A stretch of DNA of 60,000 nt from Takakia lepidozioides (lineage: Eukaryota > Streptophyta > Takakiopsida > Takakiales > Takakiaceae). Every line of letters starts with the position of its first letter. Position 1 is the first letter of the stretch. Below the pieces are notes generated by a model. It did not search any database and was not told the DNA's origin. It was given only the letters and a program-made list of their open reading frames with translations. The stretch covers positions 3,598,001 to 3,658,000 of the forward strand of contig CM060731.1 in assembly GCA_030704615.1 (NCBI GenBank), written 5' to 3'. The position numbers and the translations under genes were made by a program. Below are positions 19,635 through 27,845 of the stretch, in pieces.

Positions 19635-20991
19635 TTTTCTTTTTTTTTTTCTTTTTTTTAAGGGAACAGGGATAGTAGCCCTGGAACTTAGCTTGATAAG
19701 CAAAAAATTACTTTACATATGCCATTAAGACTAAGAAACGAGGTTCCACTCCGAGCTAGCAGAAGAAGGGAGAAAAACAAGAGAACTAAACTAGGAAGGG
19801 AACAAGGATAAAGAGATAAGAGCAAGCAGAGCTGCAGCTAGTGACAGATTGCTACAGAATGCTACAGATTGCAATAGAATGCACAGATGCTACAAGGCTG
19901 CCTCTTTTATTCTTAGGAGCCTCAAATGAAAGCTGAGCCTTAGATTTACCCTTTCTGAAATTGCGTCTATGACGCCAATTTATTTCAGTCTCAACTGCAT
20001 CATGAGGGGAGCGTCTAACACTAATGGAGCTACCAGTAGGAAGGGATGGAATCTTTCCACACAGCTCGTGACTCAGAAATTCTCCTACTGAAGACATTGC
20101 CTTTTCCCAGGAATTGTCGAAGGCTGCAAGCAACAGGGTTCTCCTTGAATTTTTGCACTTGGGAAGAGCTACCACAGTAACGAGCCATGATTTGCAAGCT
20201 CAGACACTAGGTCTAAGTGAGCCAAGTACTGCAATTTCTGTAAACAAGGATTTTAAAAGACAACAGCACTCCTCGGCATGTTCCATATATGCCATAGGAT
20301 AATTCCTCTTATTCCAGAGGGAATAGAGAGCAAAAGCTTTCCTCCAAACAACCACTGCAAAAAAGGAACAGCACCAAACAATGTTCCAAATCTTTTGAAC
20401 ATTGTAAGTTGCAGGAAATGCAAGTAAAGGGAGCATCAAAGGAAGTATTCAAAAAGAAAGCTCGCACAGGAACAATTATGTTAGCCACTCTCCATAGAAA
20501 GGTTGCGATCTTGGTAGATCTATGGTTTTTCCAAATGTCTGCCCACATCACTTTCCACGGGTACTACATGTGCTCATTTGCTGATCCATTTGCATTCGAA
20601 GCTGCGTTTAAGCATAAAGATAGAGTAACCCAATCTGACTGAGTACCTAAAGAAGTGGTCATGCTCCTTATTCATCCAAAACCATTCGCCAAGATCCGAT
20701 CTGTAGCAATATCAAAGGAGCGGATAAAAACCAGATGAAGGATCTATTGTAGTGATGTAACTCCTCGGGAGGCACTGGAATCACTTTACCAGTAATTGAA
20801 CAGATCACTCGTATCTGGTAGCACTTAGCACAGGCAGGAAGCATCAAAAACTTTGGAGCTGATAAGATACCATCATTTTGCACCTTGAAGCATGTACCTT
20901 TAGATGATTGTTATCATTGGAGGTCAAAATACCCTCAGATCAACATTATTGGAGAAACTCAGCCATACTGGGGTTTAACGAGGTGAGGCTA
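19628..20991 (-). mobile_element. LINE, 3' portion (ORF2 zinc-binding domain, 3' UTR, poly(A))
   Basis: The T-rich tract at 19634-19660 is the poly(A) tail of a minus-strand LINE. Upstream of it (20551 to 20309 on the minus strand) is a reverse-transcriptase zinc-binding domain with TKIATFLWRVANIIVPVRAF. This is the domain that follows RT in plant L1-type LINEs. The stretch 20883-20668 is probably an earlier part of ORF2. Several stops are present, so this is a dead copy. The LINE continues beyond the inserted element at 22539-22750. Confidence 0.7.
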
Positions 20992-22538
20992 AAGGCAGGT
21001 TCACACGGCAAAAATCCGTCCGTCCCATCCAGACGTGGCAGCTGCAGCGGGTGTGGCGGGCCGGGGTCCACCCTTGAGGAACGCAGGGACAGACAGCTTG
21101 GCCACTGTAGGTACTTCTCGTTGTCCGTCGTTGTCCGTCCCATCCCTCATTCCTTCTCCCTAACTATCATGGCTAAAACATGTGTGTAGGGTTTAGCCGA
21201 CACTACAACAAATTGGGGGGGGGGGTTTGCGACGCCAGCCGCGCCCCCACGCCCCACGCGGCGCTGAGCCCGCGACGTCGAGTCCGCAACGCTTTTTTGC
21301 GACGCCCCGGCATCGCAATCCCCCGCTGCGACACCATTACGACGCCCAGCCGTCGTCAGGTGGCATGAAGGGGGTTAGAGGGCCCTCGCTACGACGGATT
21401 TTTTTTCTTGCGACACCCAGCGTCGGAAATCCTAAAATAAAATAAAATAAAATAAAATCGGCGTCGCTCAACGAAAGCAAAAGCGTCACTAAGGGCGCCC
21501 CAACGCCTCTGCGACGCCAGGGCGTCGCAACAGCATCACCACAGTGGGAGTTTTTTTTTTTTGTTTTTTTTGGGCTTTGCGGCCCTCAACTTCACAAAAG
21601 CGTCGCTGGGGGCGCCCCGCGCTGGGACGCCCAACGTTGCGACGTCAGGGGTCGCAACGGCGTAGCCACAAGGGGACGCAATGGTGTTGTGGTCAGCTTA
21701 GGTCCACACAATGACGTCGCTTGGGGCGCCTGACGGTGGGGGGTACAACAACGGTGACGATCCTGGGGCTGGGCACTAAGGCTGTGGAGGTTGCAACTCC
21801 CCGGTGTCACAAGAGAGACCCCCTTAGAAAGAACGTGAAGGAACTTGAAGGAAATCTTTATATGTATATATATATATTTAGATTGTTTTTGTAATACATA
21901 GATATAGCGTAGGTGTGTTGGTTAGTTTGTAGTGTCTTAGAAATGTTATAACGTGGAGGTCTTAGGTTCAAGTATGCATTGCATGATATATGTAGAACAA
22001 TGAACATATCGCCATTAAACATAATCGAAGTCAATGGTCAACGCCGGAGTCAATGGTCAACAAGTTTTTGAAATTCAAATTTCAAATTTCAAATTCAAAT
22101 TTTCCTGTCTAAATTCAAATGTACCCCCTTAAATTGTGACGTCCGGGCGTCGCCTTTTGCGACCCTGGACGGTGCTAATTCTGCATTGCAGAGTAGTTTT
22201 TTTTTTTTTTTTTTTTTCCCGACGCTCGGGCGTTGCAAATCGCGGTTTCGCATAGTTGCAACCCCCGTTGGTCGCAAATTTGATTTTTTTTCCCCACCCG
22301 AAAAGGGCTGTTTTACGACGCCACGGCGTCGAAACCCCCCCGCCCCCCCCTCTTTCCTTGTAGTGCGGAGGGCTTTTTATGAGAGCTTCTCTTGCTAAAC
22401 TTATATGTTGCGTCAAGTGTGTACTATCGCGTGTGAACATGTTGCACCATCAGTCCCGTCCGCCCCCTCCACACGTGTGGAGGGCCCACCGCTATGGCTA
22501 GATGGGACAGACGGATTTTTGCCGTGTAAACCTGCCTT
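20992..22538. mobile_element. DNA element with about 39-bp terminal inverted repeats, inserted in the LINE
   Basis: The left end (20992-21030) begins AAGGCAGGTTCACACGGC and continues AAAAATCCGTCCGTCCCATC. The reverse complement of the right end (22500-22538) begins AAGGCAGGTTTACACGGC and continues AAAAATCCGTCTGTCCCATC. Only two differences occur over about 38 bases. LINE ORF2-like sequence lies on both sides. Without the CACTA-like insertion inside it (21201-22365) the element is about 380 bp and non-coding, so it is a MITE-sized element. No clear target-site duplication was seen. Confidence 0.8.
21201..22365 (+). mobile_element. Non-autonomous CACTA-like element with GCGACGCC repeats
   Basis: The left end reads CACTACAACAAA followed by a G-run. 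The reverse complement of the right end reads CACTACAAGGAAAG followed by a G-run. These are typical CACTA (En/Spm) termini. Flanking triplets are CGA and CGG, an imperfect 3-bp duplication. Both subterminal regions carry many GCGACGCC/GGCGTCGC words in both orientations, as expected for transposase-binding subterminal repeats. The centre is AT-rich and non-coding. A second copy in opposite orientation occupies the right edge of the window. Confidence 0.75.
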
Positions 22539-22750
22539 GAGAGAGCAGGTCAGTCCAGGAGGAAGGTAGACCACCCATCACAGTATTCCAAGCCATGGCA
22601 ATCCTTCTGGAGGAAAACCCTATAGCTGCCGTGTCCGGAGAATTCAAGGATATCATTCCTTCATCCCAGAAATGCAATAGATGGGCCAGCCCTACAGCTT
22701 CCCAAGCAGCCCAACGTTTAGAACAATGAATGAGATCTTTCAGAGTCACG
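22539..22750 (-). mobile_element. LINE ORF2 fragment, upstream part of the interrupted LINE
   Basis: The minus strand reads LIHCSKRWAAWEAVGLAHLL, then LNSPDTAAIGFSSRRIAMAW and NTVMGGLPSSW. This looks like the region between reverse transcriptase and the zinc-binding domain of a plant LINE ORF2. It connects with 19628-20991 across the inserted inverted-repeat element. The upstream (5') part of the LINE is missing, cut off at the SINE tail, so the LINE is 5'-truncated. Confidence 0.6.
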
Positions 22751-22960
22751 ATTTTTTTTATTTTTTTTCATAAAAGAAACCTAGGAGCGATTACTCACAA
22801 TTCAGGCCCTTGAGGAGGGGGAAAAGTTAACCCCCTTTCAGATAAGCCATTAGGCACATAGGTGGAAACATCACCACCAGACCAACTGGTCAAGGCAGCG
22901 GGTTTGGAACCCTGAACCACCAGGGCGACACACTGTGCACTTACCAGCTGATGTGCGATT
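22741..22960 (-). mobile_element. tRNA-derived SINE
   Basis: Read on the minus strand from about 22960, a tRNA-like head carries an A-box-like CAGCTGGTAAGTG (about 22938-22951) and a B-box-like GGTTCCAAACCCG (about 22898-22911) at tRNA spacing. A body containing CCCCCTCCTCAAGGGCCTGA and a poly(A) tail with T interruptions (22750-22770) follow. The body matches the partial copy at 7593-7682. RNA polymerase III would transcribe such an element. It abuts the truncated end of the LINE fragment. Confidence 0.7.
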
Positions 22961-23095
22961 GTAGTTACCAAACACGTAGAGGGTCTGGTTTTTCTATGTG
23001 TTGTGATTAATGCTCATGTGAACAGCTGAAAATAGTTTGGCAGATTTTGAGTTTCGCAAATTATAGTTTAGCTATGGACTAGGTAGTCGGGGAGG

Positions 23096-23419
23096 TGTAA
23101 TGTGCTAGATTAGTCGTGGCTAGATTCAGTGATCCACAACTATTAATGAGGGGATGATGTCGTTGCAGTGGGGCCAGCTTGTAACGGACCTCTCTGACAA
23201 GGTCCTAGAATACCACACTGGAATATATAATGGTCTTCTTATAACTGTATAAGTAAGAGGGACACTAGCCTCTACGGCAGTGCGATTTTGGGATGAAACC
23301 TTGGTGAACATCTGTGAACGGGCTCTATGTCGTACTTGTATTCTCACCGTGTGCAAAGCTACTTCAGGTTTACGTAGAAACTTAGCCGCGTTTTGAAGAG
23401 CAAGCTTGAAGGTGTTTGA
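23096..23419 (+). repeat. 5' LTR of a contracted gypsy element
   Basis: This 324-base segment beginning TGTAATGTGCTAGATTAG recurs at 25687-26009 in the same orientation with about twenty differences by eye, roughly 94% identity. GAATATATAATGG near 23220 is a plausible TATA box. The terminus was not fixed precisely because the two copies diverge after GGTGTTTGA. Confidence 0.85.
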
Positions 23420-25686
23420 CAGATCGCCAACGAGAACAAGTTCAAGCGATTGGGCAGAGAAAAACGCTGGATTTTGAGACGACAGGAGCGGCTGAAGGTG
23501 GAAAACCAGCTCAACGAGTTCAGACAACATAATCTGTTTGGCACATACATAAGACCGAATCACCCTACAATGCAGCAGCTCCAGGCACTTGTCGAGCGTG
23601 AAGAGAAAGGGAAGAAATGGAAAGAGCCTGTTGAACATCCAACTTTTGCTAAGCTGCGGGGTCAGTTGCGAGCTGAGGACCAGCTCCCAGTATCTCGAGT
23701 AGTCGAAGTTCTATGGCTTCCTTACGCAGCTAGTCCTGAGGGTTCATCTGTATGCTAATAGGCATCAATTCGTGACTTCTGCACGTTAAGCGCTTCAAGC
23801 AAGCCACAATCAGGCCTCCTAGTTATCCAAGGCTCAAGGGGTGTTACCACGGATATGACTTCAAACGGTTTGACAATGGTGTTTATCTTCGGCCAGGACG
23901 TGACTCGTTGCTGAGTCTTTCTTCTACTGGAGGGGAAATCACGAAGTTGGTGAAACGTTGAATGATCATGACTTGTTGATCACATAAGAGGAAGGTTTGG
24001 AGTACACAAGGGTTTTTATCTGACATAACTACTTGCACGCATATCAGGAACGAGCTGTGGCGCTGTATATGCAAGGGGAGCACGTCTTGGTAGACTTGTA
24101 CATCGCCAAGAACACTTGGGAAGCGGACGACGTTCCTCTAGCCTGCCCAACGCTGTTCTGGGATTGGGAAGATTCCAGTGCACCATTCAGTACAAAAAAG
24201 GGCGTCTCCACAGCAACGCCGATGCCTTGACATGATCTATCCCACAGAAGTCTGAAACACCTAGCAAGTTGGAAGATTTTTTGGATGAAGGCGCTCTCAC
24301 TGAAGGAGACCAACCCTCCACTCTGTTCTCGTGGCTTACTTGGGTGAAGTCCCCACAGGCCTGGGTGACACCACACGCAAACAAGTAAGATACCACCTCC
24401 GTCTTAGAGGTACCTACCCGAGAGGAAGTTCCAGCTTTGTTTGCTTTGTTTCACTCCTCTAAATTTTCTGGTCACTTTGGAGTTCATAAGACCATTGCCA
24501 GGTTGCGTGAGAAATATCATTGGGTTGGTCTCAATACAGATGTGGCTCAATTCATCAAACTTTGTGCCACCTATCAAGTCAACCGAGCCATGCTAAGGGA
24601 ACCCATTCCTCAGATCTTGCAACCTATTCCTGTCACCAAGCCCTTTGCTCGTGTGGGTTTAGACATGTTGGGCCCTCTCCTTCCTAATAGTTCAGGCCAT
24701 ACGTATATTGTTGTTGCAACTGACTACTTGTCTAAATGGGTGGAACTTCGACCCTTGCCTACCTTGGACAATGACTCGGTGGTACGGTTCTTCTATGAGG
24801 ATATTATCATGTGCCACGGCTGCCCTCTTGAGATCCTCACTGACAATGGCATTGAATTGGGTATTTTGTGCATGCACATGGGTATTAAGCAGTTGGCTAC
24901 TTCACCTTATCACCCTCAATGCAATGGTCTCACAGAATGTTTCAACAAAACACTTTGTGATCTCTTGACCAAGAATGCCGAGGAAGATGATTGTTGGGAC
25001 CAGGTTTTGAATGTTGTTTTGTTTTCTTACAGAATCTAGCACAGGCTTTACTCCTTTTGAGCTAGGTTACAATCGTCGATGTAACACTCCTTTGCATCCT
25101 ACGCCTTTACGGGTGGTTGTTGTGCATCCACATGACCTTTTTAATCACATGAATCAGCATCGCAAATGCCGCCGAGTCATTGAGGATGAGGCTCGCTACA
25201 ATATGGCTGTTTCGCAGTCTAGATCCAGGCTGAGAACTACGACAAACGCATCACCTACAGTGATGTCTTTTCCATTGGTGATACAGTAGCATGGCGGCAT
25301 CAGAAGAAACAAGATTCCAAGGGCAAGTTCCGGCCTCAGACTTTCATCTCAGTCACAGCCCCATCCTATGTCATCCCTGGTGCTGATTTAATTCACTGAA
25401 AATTAGAATTAGGCTCCTCTTGTCTGAATTTTGAAGGTCGCACAGTTGAGTTCATAGCAGCCCCTCTAACTAGGAAACGCAAAACTAGAGCAGCTCCTTC
25501 CGTCACCGTTGTGTTAGTATAAAACAGCCCTTACATGTGAGACCACAAACGCGACGGGGTCATGAGTCCTTGGCAGCTTGCAGCTTGGGACAATAAGGCC
25601 TGTAGTCACTGTTTGTTCCTGTTTAGTTCTTCTCTTATACTCGCAGGAGCTCCTTCCATCTCCAAGGGGGGGGGGGTCTCTACATA
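23420..25686 (+). pseudogene. Remains of gypsy gag-pol (RNase H tail and integrase)
   Basis: Between the two LTRs only part of pol survives. Near 24180-24235 the reading QYKKGRLHSNADAL marks the C-terminus of RNase H. The integrase follows in the frame 24437-25039: HFGVHKTIARLREKYHW for the zinc-binding domain, LDMLGPLLPNSSG for the first aspartate, EILTDNGIE for the second and SPYHPQCNGLTECFNKTL for the glutamate. STGFTPFELGYNRR continues the integrase in another frame at about 25028-25080. Gag, protease and most of reverse transcriptase are missing or unrecognisable (23450-23758 is open but unassigned), so the element was internally deleted and has decayed. A G-run polypurine tract lies at 25665-25676, before the 3' LTR. 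Confidence 0.8.
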
Positions 25687-26009
25687 TGTAATGTGCTAGA
25701 TTAGTCGTGACTAGATTCAGTGATCCATAGTTATTAATGAGGGGATGATGCCGTTGCAGTGGGGCCAGCTTGTAAGGGACCTCTCTGACAAGGTCCTGGA
25801 ATACCACACTGGAATATATAACGGTCTTCTTATACCTGTATAAGTAAAGGGGACGCTGGCCACTACGGCAGTGCGATTTTGGGATGAAACCTTCGTGAAC
25901 ATCTGTGAACGGGCTCTATGCCGTACGTGTATTCTCACTGTGTGCAAAGTACTTCAGGTTTACGTAGAGACTTAGCCGCGTTTTGAAGAGCAAGCTTGAA
26001 GGTGTTTGA
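25687..26009 (+). repeat. 3' LTR of the contracted gypsy element
   Basis: Direct repeat of 23096-23419. It starts TGTAATGTGCTAGATTAG directly after a polypurine tract and ends GGTGTTTGA. The divergence between the two LTRs shows that the insertion is not recent. Confidence 0.85.
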
Positions 26010-26148
26010 TCACCATTGTTTGTTGTTTAATCCTGCGGCTATTGATAATCCCCCACGGCGTATGGTTTCTCCCCTATCGCGCGTTGCATAATCAGCCACG
26101 TCGGTCCAACGACCGATATCACACGGAGCTGATCACTGGCTCTACAGA

Positions 26149-26255
26149 GGCGAGACTAGCTACGGGGTGTAGCCGGACACTAGTAGTGCCGAGATGCGGG
26201 AGCGTCAAGGGATTCCTGGTGTCCAGCTACACCCCGTAGCCTGTCGAGCCTCCCC
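26149..26255. repeat. Long imperfect hairpin (two arms of about 37 bases)
   Basis: The left arm (about 26150-26186) contains GCTACGGGGTGTAGCCGGAC. The right arm (about 26216-26253) contains, in reverse complement, GCTACGGGGTGTAGCTGGAC. The core of 22 bases has one mismatch and the pairing extends outward with small bulges (GAGGC to GAGGC). The loop is about 30 bases. It could be a foldback element or a small-RNA precursor. No coding is seen. Confidence 0.6.
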
Positions 26256-27445
26256 GTCTACCAGACATAACCGAGGTGGTGGTGGGCTAAGGCGGGTGAC
26301 ATGCCTGTCCAGGATAAATTAGACACTGCCACGTAGGCAAAATGTCTCCAAACCTCGGTTATGGATTATACTTGGGTAGCTGGGGAATATGCAAAATATG
26401 CCCTTGTGTTCATGTGAGCATGCTTACGTACTACCAACCTCCTTGCGGGGGTTGGTACCTTGTGAGCACACAACAGCGTGAGCACCATCTGAGTGTGAAA
26501 AAACGGCATGAGCGAAACCCATGGTTACAAGGGTAATATAGTAAAAAAACGGAAACACAAGTCAAAGCGGATATGTGTACTTCAACAAAAAATGCGAGGA
26601 GTACTCGTATAAAAAACATATAGAGTTTAGGAGGGTTTCCTTGGAGAAACAAACCCTCCCCTCAAAACGAAAAAACTCATGTGAGCACAAATCTGAACAT
26701 TTGTGTGAGCATTTTCATTTCACTGTAGCATACTCTTAGAATTTAAGAATATATGGAAGATTCTGGTATGCTGTCGTGAGTTTGTTGGCTAAACCCTCCT
26801 AAGTGATATGGTTTGAGTTTGGAGAGTCTGGTTGGTGAAATTAAAAAAAAATTAAAAGTAAAAACCGGAAAACTTAAAGACAGTTTCTCAAGAGAGCAAT
26901 AATTGTGGGTGTGTATTATTACCGTGTAAAGCAGGATTTTGTTTGGCTAGAGCATATCTAGAGAATCTAGGTGAACATTTGAAATATTCTTATGGTTCGC
27001 ATGAGCATGCTCATCCGCAACCCACCCGGGTGGCAATCAAGTAATCTGCCCAGTAAAATAACTTAGTTACCAATCAGAAACTAGTCACTAGTAAACTAGT
27101 TTACTGCCCAGTAAACTACTTACCTAAAAAGCGGCAGAAACTGCTACCTATGTATTCACGGTGGAGGGAATCTTCTGATTTTCAGATCCGACGGCCTACA
27201 AGAGAACATATTTGGCCATTTAGAAAGGACGTTGTTGTCCTGGAAATGCGCCCATGACATCTTTACCGTAAGTCCATCATCTTTCACTTCTACAGATTAC
27301 GATCTAGCCATTTAAAAATCTAACGGTCCAAAATGGGCCAATGAGGAGGGCTCTTTTGAGGAGCAGTGACACCCCATGCTGACACGTGATTATATTGAGA
27401 AAACAAGGTGTGTTTTGTGCTGCGGTACTGAAAGTGCCATCTGTT

Positions 27446-27456
<11 letters not shown>
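26256..27456. other. No gene recognised
   Basis: AT-rich intergenic DNA. It holds a short hairpin near 26430-26458 (TACCAACC and GGTTGGTA) and a twice-used CTGCCCAGTAAA word near 27048 and 27108. No coding evidence was seen. Confidence 0.4.

Positions 27457-27489
<33 letters not shown>
27457..27489 (+). repeat. (GA)n microsatellite
   Basis: About sixteen uninterrupted GA dinucleotides, preceded by a short (GT)n run. It lies about 360 bases upstream of the start codon of the aspartic protease gene, where GA repeats are common in plant promoters or 5' leaders. Confidence 0.9.
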
Positions 27490-27491
<2 letters not shown>

Positions 27492-27845
27492 GCATTGGAT
27501 GCTTGCTGCATTGCATTGCTGCTGGTTTCATTGCATCGTTGCTGTTGGGTTTTTGGGGTTGATCGAGCATGTTGAGTGTGGAATGGATCTGAGGAGAAGC
27601 AGGTATTGGGTTTATTCAGTCGCTTCTCTTGTTGCCATGACTACGCCAGGGTGTGTCCCTCCATAGCCAGGAGCGAGTTGGGAGGTTCGAGATAGTAGCT
27701 TTAGCACGTAAATCTGGAAGTCCTTCTCTGTGTGCAATGTAGCCATTGTTTTCGGGTTCCCACTAGGTGTCTCTCTGTGCGGTTGAGAGCCTCCTCTGTC
27801 CGGAAGTGGCAATAAACGGGTCGTGGATTGAGGAAGGCGGCGACT

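Larger units (their letters stand above)
12480..19640 (+). mobile_element. Ty3/gypsy retrotransposon with methyltransferase-like domain and PHD finger
   Basis: The domain order on the plus strand is gag, two zinc knuckles, aspartic protease, DNA cytosine-methyltransferase-like domain, in-frame UAG, reverse transcriptase, RNase H, zinc-binding integrase with DDE core, then a PHD finger. RT and RNase H before integrase is the Ty3/gypsy order. The coding frame changes near 15250, near 17640-17690 and near 18545-18570, and the methyltransferase part has an internal deletion, so this copy is inactive. A polypurine tract (AGGGGGGCGAT, about 19433-19443) is followed by TGTGTGGACTAG, a likely start of the 3' LTR, which is cut by a LINE at about 19630. 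The 5' LTR was not identified. Confidence 0.9.
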
